NCBI GenBank assembly: GCA_900318445.1
Contig: ONKO01000010.1
Coordinates: 1-64,000, forward strand
Length of the DNA: 64,000 nt
Direction of reading: 5' to 3'
From: an uncultured Bacteroidales bacterium
Lineage (GTDB): Bacteria; Bacteroidota; Bacteroidia; Bacteroidales; UBA932
The position numbers and the translations under genes are program-made. Below the pieces are notes generated by a model that was given only the letters and a program-made list of their open reading frames with translations, ran no database searches and was not told the DNA's origin. Numbering within the stretch: the stretch's first letter is position 1; each line of letters starts with the position of its first letter. Positions 8,065 through 17,689 of this stretch are shown piece after piece.

Positions 8065-8976
8065 ATGCCAGAATATCATATCCCTGTACTGCTGACGGAA
8101 AGTATTTCCGCACTGGTCACGAATCCCGACGGTATATATGCCGATGCCACTTTCGGAGGCGGTGGACACACCGCTTTCCTACTTTCACGCTTAACCGACG
8201 GCGGCCGCGTCATCGCCTTCGATCGTGACATCGATGCCATAGCCAGGGCTCCGAAGGATCCCCGGCTCACCCTTATCCACAACAACTTCCGCTTCATCGA
8301 GAACTATGCCCGCCACGAGGGCGTCGTGTTCGACGGTATCCTGGCCGACCTGGGCGTATCGAGCCATCAGTTCGACACCGCCGAGCGCGGATTCAGCTTC
8401 CGCTTCGAGGAGGCTCCGCTGGACATGCGCATGAACCAGGAAGCCCGGCTCACGGCGGAAGAAGTGGTGAACACCTACAGCGAGGAAGACCTCGAACGCA
8501 TCCTGCGCCTCTGGGGAGAGGTGGACGGATCCCGCAACATGGCCCGGCTCATTGCCGATGCCCGCAGCCGCCAGCCCCTCCACACCACCGGAGACCTGGA
8601 CAGCGCCATCGCCCGCATGCTTCCGAAGGGAGCCGAGCACAAAGTGCTGGCCAAGGTGTACCAGGCGCTCCGTATCGAGGTAAACCAGGAAATGCGCTCG
8701 CTGGAGAAGTTCCTGGATGGCGCCGCCCGGAGCCTCAAGCCCGGCGGCCACCTGGTTGTCATCACCTACCACAGCCTGGAAGACCGCATGGTGAAAAACT
8801 TCATCAAGACGGGAAACGTGGAAGGGAAAGAGCAGAAAGACCTGTACGGCAACGTCCACGCGCCCCTGGAGGCCGTGAACCGCAAGCCCATCCTGCCCGA
8901 GGAAAGTGAAATCGCCGGCAACACCCGCGCCCGCAGCGCGAAGCTCCGGATAGCCAGAAGGAGGGACGCGGAATGA
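8065..8976 (+). CDS. rsmH: 16S rRNA (cytosine-1402 N4) methyltransferase
   Basis: 303 aa. SAM-dependent methyltransferase acting on C1402 in the 16S decoding centre. Seen: YHIPVLLTES, SAM loop DATFGGGGHTAFLL, ADLGVSSHQFD, RGFSF, and ITYHSLEDR(MVKNF) near the C-terminus. It is one of the few genes here with an obvious Shine-Dalgarno sequence (AAGGAGGT at 8050-8057, 7 bases before ATG). The stop overlaps the next ATG by 3 bases (ATGA). Confidence 0.97.
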   Translation: MPEYHIPVLLTESISALVTNPDGIYADATFGGGGHTAFLLSRLTDGGRVIAFDRDIDAIARAPKDPRLTLIHNNFRFIENYARHEGVVFDGILADLGVSSHQFDTAERGFSFRFEEAPLDMRMNQEARLTAEEVVNTYSEEDLERILRLWGEVDGSRNMARLIADARSRQPLHTTGDLDSAIARMLPKGAEHKVLAKVYQALRIEVNQEMRSLEKFLDGAARSLKPGGHLVVITYHSLEDRMVKNFIKTGNVEGKEQKDLYGNVHAPLEAVNRKPILPEESEIAGNTRARSAKLRIARRRDAE

Positions 8977-9314
8977 ACCTGAAAACCATCTGGCATGCCA
9001 TCCGCAACACGCTCAAAGCCATTCGAAGCGGAGAACTGCTGCTGAGAATCCGGGCCGACAAGTACTACATGCACATCATGTACCTGTTCCTGCTCATGTG
9101 GATGACCATCCTCCTGAGCCTGCAGGTAGACAAGACCCTCTCCCGCGTGGGAGACAATAAAGTGGCACTGGAAAGACTGCGCATCCACCATGCCGAGAAA
9201 GAAGCAGCCCTTGTGAAGCTGCACAGCGCATCGGCGGCCGAAACCCGCCTCCGCGAACTGGGCTCCGAGGCCCGCCTGCCCCAGGAACCCGCTACCGTAA
9301 TCAAGACCCGATGA
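8973..9314 (+). CDS. ftsL: FtsL-like division protein
   Basis: 113 aa. A basic cytoplasmic N-terminus is followed by one membrane segment (YLFLLMWMTILLSLQVD, about 36-52) and a short periplasmic coiled coil (VALERLRIHHAEKEAALVKL). It is identified by topology and by its position between rsmH and ftsI, as usual in Bacteroidetes (FtsL_2-type); sequence similarity alone would be too weak. FtsL joins FtsB and FtsQ to activate FtsW/FtsI septal synthesis. It overlaps both neighbours by 4 bases. Confidence 0.8.
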   Translation: MNLKTIWHAIRNTLKAIRSGELLLRIRADKYYMHIMYLFLLMWMTILLSLQVDKTLSRVGDNKVALERLRIHHAEKEAALVKLHSASAAETRLRELGSEARLPQEPATVIKTR

Positions 9315-11161
9315 GAAAACAGAGTGAAATAAAGGACAACATTCAAAACCGCGACAGAATTCACGTGGTGATGTTCTTCCTGTCCATTCTGTTCATGGTA
9401 CTGGGAGGCTTCATCCTGGCATGGATCATAAAGATCCAGGCCACGTACACGGTGGACCCCCGCGTCATCGGCCTGTTCCGTCCCGTGGAGCAGAAACACG
9501 TGGAGACGCCCGTGCGCGGAAAGATCCTGGCCACCGACGGCCGTCCCCTTGCCATATCGGCCCCCCTGTACGACCTGTACATGGACTGCACCGTCCGCAA
9601 GAAGGACTATGCCGAGGACGGGAAAGACAGCCTGGAGCGCGCCTGGAAGGCCAAGGCCCGCGAACTGGCCCGCTACCTGAGCGCCGAGTTCAAGGACCGC
9701 AGCGCCGACGAATATGCAGGCATGATCCTGGGCGGACGCCAGAAAGGCTCCCGCTACCTGCGGGAAGGCCCCTACACCGGAGGAATCATCGTCCAGGAAC
9801 ACGAGGAACGCATATACCCCTACGACTCCCTGGCCCGCCGCGTCATCGGCTACGTGAAGGAGCAGAACCGCATTGGTCTGGAATCCAGCTTTGACGCCGT
9901 GCTCCACGGAACCGAAGGCTACGAGTGGCGCCGCGTCACCGACAACAAGCGCTGGATCCGGGACCTGGATTCCACCTCCGTGAAAGTGGAGGACGGGGCC
10001 GATATCCGCACCACCCTCAACATCGATTTCCAGGACATCGCCGACAAAGCCCTCCGGGCCCAGATCAATGCCAACGAGGACATCCGCGCCGGCATCTGCA
10101 TCATCATGGAAGCCAAGACCGGAGCCATCCGCGCCATGGTGAACCTCTCGCGCGGAGCCACCCCCCAGACCGTCCTCTGGGAGCGGGAGAACCTGGCCCT
10201 CCGCGAAGTGGGCGAACAGGGTTCCGTGATGAAGACCGTCACGCTCCTGTCCGTGGTGGAAGACGGTTACGTAAAGAGCCTGGAGCAGACCATCCCTACC
10301 AACAACGGACTGGTTCCCAAATACAACCAGGACGTACACATCCTGGACTACCAGCGGGAAACCGGCCGCCGCGCCATCAGCGTGATGCACGGCTTCGAGA
10401 TCTCCTCCAACTACGTATTCGCCTATCTGGCCGAGAACTACTACGGCAAGCAGCCGCAGGAGCTCTTCGACCACATTTACTCCTACCGGCTCGGAGAGGC
10501 TTTTGACTTTGACATCACCGGGCTCGGGAAGCCCGTCGTGAACCGTCCCGGCACCGCCGGATGGAGCGGAACCACCCTGGGCACCACCGCCTACGGCTAC
10601 GGCATCTCCGTAACGCCCCTCCACGTTGCCACCTTCTACAACGGCATCGCCAACAAAGGACGGATGATGAAGCCCTACCTGGTGGAAAGCATCGAGAAAG
10701 ACGGCAAGGTGGTAAAGCAGTTCGTGCCCTCGGCCCTGAACGAGAGCATCTGCAGCGCCGCCACGGCCGATACCGTCACCCGCGCCCTCCGCGCCGTGGT
10801 AAACAGCGGTACCGCCACCCGCCTGAAGGGAGCCAAACTTCCCGTCTGCGGCAAGACCGGCACCGCCCGCGTAGTGCTAAGCCCGGAGGAGCGCAAGGGC
10901 AGCCGGGACCCGTACCAGGACGCGCTGGGGCAGCGGAAGAACCAGGGAACCTTCGTGGGTTTCTTCCCGGCCGATGCCCCCAAGTACACCATCCTCGTAA
11001 CGGTGTACTCCTATGCCTCGCACAAGAGTTTCTACGGCGGTACCCTGCCGGCCCTGGCCGTCCGCGAGATTGTGGACAAGATTTACGCACTGGACAGTGA
11101 CTGGCGTCCGCAGCTGCGCCGCACCGCCCATGTACCCGATATGAAAACAGAAGAGAAATGA
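9311..11161 (+). CDS. ftsI: Division transpeptidase (penicillin-binding protein, FtsI/PBP2x type)
   Basis: 616 aa. One N-terminal membrane anchor (about 18-40), a pedestal domain, and the transpeptidase domain with SVMK (Ser305-Lys308), SSN (365-367) and KTGT (Lys515). It cross-links septal peptidoglycan together with FtsW. No PASTA repeats. The stop overlaps the murE ATG (ATGA). Confidence 0.95.
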   Translation: MRKQSEIKDNIQNRDRIHVVMFFLSILFMVLGGFILAWIIKIQATYTVDPRVIGLFRPVEQKHVETPVRGKILATDGRPLAISAPLYDLYMDCTVRKKDYAEDGKDSLERAWKAKARELARYLSAEFKDRSADEYAGMILGGRQKGSRYLREGPYTGGIIVQEHEERIYPYDSLARRVIGYVKEQNRIGLESSFDAVLHGTEGYEWRRVTDNKRWIRDLDSTSVKVEDGADIRTTLNIDFQDIADKALRAQINANEDIRAGICIIMEAKTGAIRAMVNLSRGATPQTVLWERENLALREVGEQGSVMKTVTLLSVVEDGYVKSLEQTIPTNNGLVPKYNQDVHILDYQRETGRRAISVMHGFEISSNYVFAYLAENYYGKQPQELFDHIYSYRLGEAFDFDITGLGKPVVNRPGTAGWSGTTLGTTAYGYGISVTPLHVATFYNGIANKGRMMKPYLVESIEKDGKVVKQFVPSALNESICSAATADTVTRALRAVVNSGTATRLKGAKLPVCGKTGTARVVLSPEERKGSRDPYQDALGQRKNQGTFVGFFPADAPKYTILVTVYSYASHKSFYGGTLPALAVREIVDKIYALDSDWRPQLRRTAHVPDMKTEEK

Positions 11162-12564
11162 ACTGCAGAGAATTCACACGTATTACCGCCGATTCCCGGA
11201 AAGTGATTCCCGGGACGCTGTTCGTCGCCGTAAAGGGCTACGCCAGCGACGGCCACGACTATATTGCCGATGCCATCGCCAAAGGGGCCACCGGCATTGT
11301 CTGCGAGACCCTGCCGGAAGGGCTGGAAGGGAAAGCACAATTTGAAGTGGTGGAAAACAGCCGCAGGGCGCTGGCCATCCTTGCCGACGAGTATTACGGA
11401 CACCCGTCCCGGAAACTCAAGCTGGTGGGCATCACCGGCACCAACGGAAAGACCACCACAGTAACCCTCCTCTACAACCTGTTCCGCAGCATGGGCCACA
11501 AGTGCGGTCTGCTCTCCACCATTGCCAACTATGTAGGGGACGAGCGCTACGAGACCGAGAACACCACGGTAGACCCCATCACCCTCAACGAGCTCCTCTC
11601 CCGCATGGTGGAAGAGGGCTGCGAATACTGCTTCATGGAGGTGAGTTCCATCGGCATGGAGCAGGACCGCGTCACCGGCCTTGACTTCGCGATGGGCATC
11701 TTCTCCAACCTCACCCACGACCACCTGGACTACCACAAGACCTTTGCCGAGTACCTCCGGTGCAAGAAGCTCTTCTTTGACAACCTGCCCAAAGACGCCA
11801 TCGCCCTGGTGAACGTAGACGACAGCCACGGCAGCGTGATGGTACAGAACACCCGCGCCCGCGTAGTTACCTATTCCGTAAAGGGCCTTGCCGACCACAC
11901 TGCCCGTATCATCGAGCAGAGCTTCGAGGGCATGCAGCTCAAGATAGACGGCACCGAGACCTGGTGCAAGCTCATCGGCGCGCACAATGCCTACAACCTC
12001 CTGGCCATCTACAGCGCCGCCGTATGCCTGGGTGCAGACCGCACCGACACCCTGGTGGCCCTGTCCGCCCTGGAAAGCGCCCCCGGCCGCCTGGAGAACC
12101 TGCGCGGTCCCAAGGACCTCTCCGTCGTAGTGGACTACGCACACACGCCCGACGCCCTCGAGAACGTGCTTACCACCCTCCGCTCCATCGCCCAGGAACG
12201 CCAGCTCATTTGCGTGTTCGGCTGTGGCGGAGACCGGGACAAGACCAAGCGCCCGGAGATGGCCCAGATTGCCGAGAGACTGGCCGACCGCCTGGTCATC
12301 ACCTCGGACAACCCCCGTACGGAAGACCCGGACGCCATCATCGAGGACATCAAGGCAGGCCTTTCCCCCAAGGGCATGGCCAAGTCGCTGGTCATCACCA
12401 ACCGCCGTGAGGCCATTCGCACAGCCATCCTCACGGCTCCCGAAAGCGCCACCATCCTCCTGGCCGGCAAGGGTCACGAGACCTACCAGATCATCGGCCA
12501 CGAGAAAACACATTTTGACGAAAAAGAAATCGTGGAAGAAACCTTCAAACTCATCCTCAAATGA
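11158..12564 (+). CDS. murE: UDP-MurNAc-tripeptide synthetase
   Basis: 468 aa Mur ligase, adding the third residue of the stem peptide. ATP loop GTNGKTTT (about 94-101), carbamylated-Lys region YLRCKKLFF, and DNPR (384-387) followed by TEDP. DNPR is the motif of enzymes that use meso-diaminopimelate rather than lysine, so the wall is predicted to be of the mDAP type. Overlaps ftsI and mraY by 4 bases each. No murF lies in the cluster. Confidence 0.96.
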   Translation: MNCREFTRITADSRKVIPGTLFVAVKGYASDGHDYIADAIAKGATGIVCETLPEGLEGKAQFEVVENSRRALAILADEYYGHPSRKLKLVGITGTNGKTTTVTLLYNLFRSMGHKCGLLSTIANYVGDERYETENTTVDPITLNELLSRMVEEGCEYCFMEVSSIGMEQDRVTGLDFAMGIFSNLTHDHLDYHKTFAEYLRCKKLFFDNLPKDAIALVNVDDSHGSVMVQNTRARVVTYSVKGLADHTARIIEQSFEGMQLKIDGTETWCKLIGAHNAYNLLAIYSAAVCLGADRTDTLVALSALESAPGRLENLRGPKDLSVVVDYAHTPDALENVLTTLRSIAQERQLICVFGCGGDRDKTKRPEMAQIAERLADRLVITSDNPRTEDPDAIIEDIKAGLSPKGMAKSLVITNRREAIRTAILTAPESATILLAGKGHETYQIIGHEKTHFDEKEIVEETFKLILK

Positions 12565-13853
12565 TCTATCACCTGTTCCAATATCTGGAGTCCATCGGGG
12601 CCGATTTTCCCGGCCTGGGACTGATGCACTACCTGAGCTTCCGTGCCATGATGGCGGCCGTAACGGCCGTCCTGGTGGCCATGTACGCCGGCAAACGCAT
12701 CATCCGCCTGCTGCAGCGCGCGCAGATTGGAGAAACCGTCCGGGACCTGGGCCTGGCCGACCAGATCCAGAAGAAGGGCACCCCCACCATGGGCGGCATC
12801 ATCATCATCCTGGCCATCCTCACCGGCGTGCTCCTGTTCTGCGATCTCACCAATATCTACGTAATCCTTCTCCTGGTGAGCACCCTCTGGTGCGGTGCCC
12901 TTGGCTTTACCGACGACTACATCAAGGTATTCCGCCACAACAAGGAGGGCATGAGCGAGAAAGGAAAGCTCCTGGGCCAGATTATCCTGGGCTTCATCGT
13001 GGGCATCACCGTATGGATGAGCCCCGACATTGTGGTGCGGGAAAAGGTGGAAGTAAAAGAGAGCATCGAGCGCACCCTGGAGACGGAAACCACCGTCACC
13101 AGCGGCCGCTATGTACAGGAAGACGTGGTGAAGAGCACCAAGACCACCATTCCCTTCGTGAAAAACCACGAGTTTGACTACCGCTGGCTCTCGCCGGTAA
13201 AGGGCGCCTGGGGCTGGTATGCCAAATGGGCCATCTACGTGCTCATGATCGTCCTCGTAATCACCGCCTGCTCCAACGGCACCAACCTCACCGACGGCCT
13301 GGACGGCCTGGCGGCAGGGACATCGGCCATCGTGGGCGTGGTGCTGGGCATCATGGCCTGGCTGGGAGGCAACCTCATTGACTCAAAATTCCTCAACATC
13401 ATGTATATCCCGGGCTCCGGAGAGATTGCCATCTTCATGAGTGCCTTCGTAGGCGCCCTCATCGGCTTCCTCTGGTTCAACTCCTTCCCCGCCCAGGTAT
13501 TCATGGGAGATACGGGAAGCCTCACCATAGGCGGCATCATCGGCGTGAGCGCCGTCCTCATGCGCAAGGAGCTCCTGATTCCGCTCCTGTGCGGAGTGTT
13601 TTTCACCGAGAGCCTGTCGGTGCTCATCCAACGCTTCTGGTTCCGCTTTACCAAAAAGCGCACGGGCGTCGGACACCGCGTGTGGAGCATGACGCCCCTC
13701 CATCACCATTTCCAGGACAAGAAGGCGCCGGACGGACCGGTCCTTTTCCCCAAACCCGTTCCCGCCCTGCACGAGGCAAAGATTACCGTCCGTTTCTGGA
13801 TTGTCGGAATTATACTGGCAGTTAGCACGTTAGCACTTTTGAAGATTCGATAA
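12561..13853 (+). CDS. mraY: Phospho-MurNAc-pentapeptide transferase
   Basis: 430 aa, multi-pass membrane enzyme making lipid I from UDP-MurNAc-pentapeptide and undecaprenyl phosphate. Motifs: KKGTPTMGGI, GFTDDYIKV, NGTNLTDGLDGLAAG, GDTGSL, and GHRVWSMTPLHHHF. It is about 70 residues longer than the usual 360. The extra hydrophilic stretch (about 155-215, with KVEVKESIERTLETETTVT) lies between membrane segments. Confidence 0.95.
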   Translation: MIYHLFQYLESIGADFPGLGLMHYLSFRAMMAAVTAVLVAMYAGKRIIRLLQRAQIGETVRDLGLADQIQKKGTPTMGGIIIILAILTGVLLFCDLTNIYVILLLVSTLWCGALGFTDDYIKVFRHNKEGMSEKGKLLGQIILGFIVGITVWMSPDIVVREKVEVKESIERTLETETTVTSGRYVQEDVVKSTKTTIPFVKNHEFDYRWLSPVKGAWGWYAKWAIYVLMIVLVITACSNGTNLTDGLDGLAAGTSAIVGVVLGIMAWLGGNLIDSKFLNIMYIPGSGEIAIFMSAFVGALIGFLWFNSFPAQVFMGDTGSLTIGGIIGVSAVLMRKELLIPLLCGVFFTESLSVLIQRFWFRFTKKRTGVGHRVWSMTPLHHHFQDKKAPDGPVLFPKPVPALHEAKITVRFWIVGIILAVSTLALLKIR

Positions 13854-13856
13854 ACC

Positions 13857-15191
13857 ATGGCAAGAGTAGTTGTATTAGGTGGAGCCGAAAGCGGCGTAGG
13901 AGCCGCAGTTCTGGCCAAAGTCAAAGGATTCGATGTGTTCCTCAGCGACAAGGGACAGATCAAGAAGGAGTATGCCGATACCCTGAGGAAGTGGAACATC
14001 CCCTTCGAGGAAGGGCAGCATACAGAGGAGCTCATCCTCAACGCCGACGAGGTGGTAAAGAGCCCCGGCATCCCCGGCACCGTTCCCATGGTGCAGAAAA
14101 TCCGCGAGAAAGGAATTCGCGTGGTGTCCGAGATTGAATTCGCCAGCCGCTATGACAGCGCGAAGAAAATCTGCATCACCGGGTCCAACGGAAAGACCAC
14201 CACGACGTCCCTTATCTACCACGTCCTCGTGCAGGCCGGCCTCAACGTGGGCCTCGGCGGCAACATCGGCAAGAGCTACGCTTACCAGGTAGCCACCGAG
14301 CACTTCGACTACTATGTCCTGGAAATCAGCAGTTTCCAGCTTGACGACATTTACGACTTCCGCCCGGACATTGCCATCATCACCAACATTACGCCCGACC
14401 ACCTGGACCGTTACGACCACAAGATGGAAAACTACGTGGCCGCCAAGTTCAAGATTACGAAGAACCTCACGGAGGAAGACTGCTTCATCTTTGACTCCGA
14501 CGACGCCATCACGGTGGGCCACCTGAACAAGATTGTGCTGCGCTGCAAGATGCTGCCTTTCTCCCAGGAGAAGGAAGTGAAGCAGGGTGCCTTCCTCCGG
14601 GACGACAAGATCATCCTCCGCATGGACAAGGAGGAGACCGACATTTTCCTTCAGGAGCTGGCCCTTGGCGGCAGACACAACATCTACAACTCCATGGCCG
14701 CCGCCCTGGCCGCCCGGGCTGCCGGCATCGAGAACGAGGTCATCCGCAAGTCCCTGGCAACGTTCCAGCCCATCGAGCACCGGCTGGAGCCCGTCCTGAG
14801 CATCAAGGACGTTCTCTACATCAACGACTCCAAGGCCACCAACGTAGACAGCGCCTGGTATGCCCTGGAATGCCAGAAACGCCCCGTCGTATGGATCGTG
14901 GGCGGCACCGACAAAGGCAACGACTACAGTGTGCTTAACGACCTGGTGAAGGAAAAAGTGAAGGGCATCGTGTGCCTTGGCGTTGACAATGCCAAGATCC
15001 ATGCCGCCTTCGGCGGAATGGTGGCGGAGATGGCCGATGCTCTCAGCGCGAAGGAAGCCGTGGAGAAGGCGGCCGCCATGGCAGCGCCCGGCGATGTGGT
15101 GCTCCTGAGCCCCTGCTGCGCCAGTTTCGACCTTTTCAAGAATTACGAAGACCGGGGCGAGCAGTTCAAGGCTGCCGTCCGCAACCTGTAA
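13857..15191 (+). CDS. murD: UDP-MurNAc-L-Ala:D-Glu ligase
   Basis: 444 aa. Adds D-glutamate to UDP-MurNAc-L-Ala. N-terminal UDP-binding Rossmann region (VVVLGGAESGVGAAVLA), ATP loop GSNGKTTTTS, carbamylated-Lys region, and substrate motif HRLE plus NDSKATN. Follows mraY by 3 bases. Confidence 0.96.
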   Translation: MARVVVLGGAESGVGAAVLAKVKGFDVFLSDKGQIKKEYADTLRKWNIPFEEGQHTEELILNADEVVKSPGIPGTVPMVQKIREKGIRVVSEIEFASRYDSAKKICITGSNGKTTTTSLIYHVLVQAGLNVGLGGNIGKSYAYQVATEHFDYYVLEISSFQLDDIYDFRPDIAIITNITPDHLDRYDHKMENYVAAKFKITKNLTEEDCFIFDSDDAITVGHLNKIVLRCKMLPFSQEKEVKQGAFLRDDKIILRMDKEETDIFLQELALGGRHNIYNSMAAALAARAAGIENEVIRKSLATFQPIEHRLEPVLSIKDVLYINDSKATNVDSAWYALECQKRPVVWIVGGTDKGNDYSVLNDLVKEKVKGIVCLGVDNAKIHAAFGGMVAEMADALSAKEAVEKAAAMAAPGDVVLLSPCCASFDLFKNYEDRGEQFKAAVRNL

Positions 15192-15197
15192 ATCCCC

Positions 15198-16559
15198 ATG
15201 GCAGAGGAAGAAAAACAAAGCATAGGATTCACGGGACACCTCGTCAATCTGATGGACCGCTTCACGGGTGACAAGGTCATCTTCCTGATCGCCCTGTTCC
15301 TGATGCTCATCAGCGTTATCTCGGTGTTCTCCAGCACCCCGCGTCTCGCAAACGACACGGGCAGCGACCGCATTACCATCATGGTGGACCAGCTCAAGGT
15401 GGTGGCCATTGGTTTCTTCCTCATCTTCACCCTCTACTTCGTGGGCCGGGCCGACTGGTACAAGAAGGTATCCATGCTGGGCTACGGCGCTTCCCTCATC
15501 GTGCTCATCATCCTGGTCCTGAAACTGAACCTGGGCTTTGTCCGCGCCGGAGAAGTCAACGGCGCCTGGCGTGTCCTCGTTGTCGCCGGCAAGCAGATCC
15601 ATATCTACGAGTTCGTCAAGCTGTTCATGATCATGTACCTGGGCTGGGCCCTGGACACGTTCAAGAGCGGGGAGTTCAAGTGGGCGCCCCGCCTGGCGCA
15701 GCGCTTTGAGAAACTGGCCTTCCTCGAGAAGGACATCTACCAGAAGATACTCTATATCTACTTCCCCATCCTGAGCACCACGCTCCTTGTCATGATGGGT
15801 TCCAACTCATCGGCCATCTTCATCGGTATCATCATGGTGCTGATGGTGCTGGTGGGCGGTATTGACTGGCGGGACATCGGCGTGGTAGTAGCGGCGGGAC
15901 TCGTTGGCATCGCGCTCATGTTCGGGGCCTACAAGGCCGGCTGGCTCAAGGAGAGCCGCATCGGGACGGCTATCGGCCGTATCACACAGGATGACGAGGC
16001 TACCATGCGCCAGCTCATCTCCTCCAAGCGCGAGTCTCCGGAATGGCGGCAGGCACGAGCCAAGCTGGACCAACCGGTAGGCGCGCTCCTTGCCATCAAG
16101 GAAGGCGGAGTCTGGGGAAAGGGAATTGGCCGAAGCACCCAGAAATACCAGGTCCCCGTCATTTTCGGAGACTACATGTTCAGCTTCATCGTGGAGGAAA
16201 CGGGCCTCTGGGGTGCCGGCATCCTCCTCATCCTGTACTTCAGCCTGCTGGCCCGGGGCACCCTGGTAGCCAAGATGTGTGACAAGTATTACGACAAGAT
16301 GATTGTGGTGGGGCTCATCATCCTGGTCACGGGCCAGGCGTTCATGCACATGGCGGTGAACGTCCATCTGCCCCTGGTTCCCCAGACGGGACAGACGCTC
16401 CCGCTGGTGAGCCACGGCACCAATTCCTTCCTGGTCTTCAGCGTGGTGTTCGGCATCCTCCTGGCCATCTCGAAGGACGCCAAGGAAAACATGGCCCGCA
16501 AGGAGGCCGAGGCCGAGCCCATCATCGAACATAACTGGACGCAAGATACAACGGCATAA
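15198..16559 (+). CDS. ftsW: Septal peptidoglycan glycosyltransferase FtsW (SEDS)
   Basis: 453 aa SEDS-family polytopic membrane protein. The conserved C-terminal loop TGQTLPLVSHGTNSFL and the EETG motif of the large periplasmic loop (SFIVEETGLWGAG) are visible. It is longer than many FtsW proteins (about 380-400) because of hydrophilic insertions after WALDTFKSGEF and around RQLISSKRESPEW. Polymerises glycan strands from lipid II with FtsI. Confidence 0.95.
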   Translation: MAEEEKQSIGFTGHLVNLMDRFTGDKVIFLIALFLMLISVISVFSSTPRLANDTGSDRITIMVDQLKVVAIGFFLIFTLYFVGRADWYKKVSMLGYGASLIVLIILVLKLNLGFVRAGEVNGAWRVLVVAGKQIHIYEFVKLFMIMYLGWALDTFKSGEFKWAPRLAQRFEKLAFLEKDIYQKILYIYFPILSTTLLVMMGSNSSAIFIGIIMVLMVLVGGIDWRDIGVVVAAGLVGIALMFGAYKAGWLKESRIGTAIGRITQDDEATMRQLISSKRESPEWRQARAKLDQPVGALLAIKEGGVWGKGIGRSTQKYQVPVIFGDYMFSFIVEETGLWGAGILLILYFSLLARGTLVAKMCDKYYDKMIVVGLIILVTGQAFMHMAVNVHLPLVPQTGQTLPLVSHGTNSFLVFSVVFGILLAISKDAKENMARKEAEAEPIIEHNWTQDTTA

Positions 16560-17689
16560 TGGAATATAAAGCAATCAGAGTCATCATAAGCGGAGGCGGT
16601 ACGGGAGGCCACATCTTCCCGGCCGTTTCCATCGCAAACAAGCTCCGGCAGCTGAACCCTGCCACGGAGATTCTCTTCGTGGGGGCCGAGGGCAAAATGG
16701 AAATGGAGAAAGTGCCGGCCGAGGGATACCGGATTGTGGGGCTTCCCATCGTGGGCATGCAGCGGCAGCTGAACCTGAGGAATCTCCTGAACAACCTCAC
16801 CGTTCCCTTCCGGGTGCTGGACAGCGTCCGCCGGGCGCGCCGCATCGTGAAGGAGTTCCGGCCCGACGTCGTGATTGGCGTAGGCGGTTATGCCAGCGCT
16901 CCCCTTCTGTGGGCTGCCACCAGCATGAAGATCCCTGCGCTCATCCAGGAGCAGAACGGCTTTGCCGGTCTCACCAACAAAATCCTGGGAAGCCGCGTGC
17001 AGTCCATCTGCGTGGCTTACGACGGCATGGAGCGCTTCTTCCCGAAAGACAAGATTGTAAAATCCGGAAATCCCATCCGCGAAGCCGTGTCGCATCCGGC
17101 CTCGGAGGAGATGATCGCCGAAGGCATGTCCCTCTACGGACTGGATCCCGCCAGGAAGCACCTTTTCGTGGTGGGCGGCAGCCTCGGAAGCCGGACGCTG
17201 AACAGTGCCGTGGAGCACTGGATCCAGGACGGATGCCCGGGCGGAGAAGACGTGGAGATTATCTGGCAGTGCGGCAAGTACTATAAAAAGGGGGTCGATG
17301 CCTTCATGGCCGAACACCCCGACATCACCCATGTACGGCCCTACGATTTCATTGCACGCATGGACCTCGCCTATGCCGTGGCCGATGTCGTCATCTCCCG
17401 CAGCGGCGCCAGTTCGGTGAGCGAGCTCTGCGCCATGGGAAAGGCTACCGTATTCGTTCCTTCGCCCAACGTGGCCGAAGACCACCAGACGCACAATGCC
17501 CTGGCGCTGGTGCGAAAGGAAGCGGCCATCATGGTCCGGGACAGCGAGGCGGTGGAAGAGCTGATGTCTACGGCCATCGGCCTTCTGAGAAACGACAAAC
17601 GCCGCAGCGATCTGGAAAAGCATGCAGAATCCATGGCACTGCGCAGTGCAGCCCAGGTAATCTGCGATGAAGTTTATAAACTGGTATGA
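16559..17689 (+). CDS. murG: UDP-GlcNAc:lipid I GlcNAc transferase
   Basis: 376 aa GT28 enzyme making lipid II on the inner face of the membrane. SGGGTGGHIFPAVSIA at the N-terminus, VGVGGYASAPLLWAA, EQNGFAGLTNK, VVGGSLGSRTLN and SRSGASSVSELCAMGKA mark both Rossmann domains. Start ATG shares an A with the ftsW stop. The stop overlaps murC. Confidence 0.97.
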   Translation: MEYKAIRVIISGGGTGGHIFPAVSIANKLRQLNPATEILFVGAEGKMEMEKVPAEGYRIVGLPIVGMQRQLNLRNLLNNLTVPFRVLDSVRRARRIVKEFRPDVVIGVGGYASAPLLWAATSMKIPALIQEQNGFAGLTNKILGSRVQSICVAYDGMERFFPKDKIVKSGNPIREAVSHPASEEMIAEGMSLYGLDPARKHLFVVGGSLGSRTLNSAVEHWIQDGCPGGEDVEIIWQCGKYYKKGVDAFMAEHPDITHVRPYDFIARMDLAYAVADVVISRSGASSVSELCAMGKATVFVPSPNVAEDHQTHNALALVRKEAAIMVRDSEAVEELMSTAIGLLRNDKRRSDLEKHAESMALRSAAQVICDEVYKLV

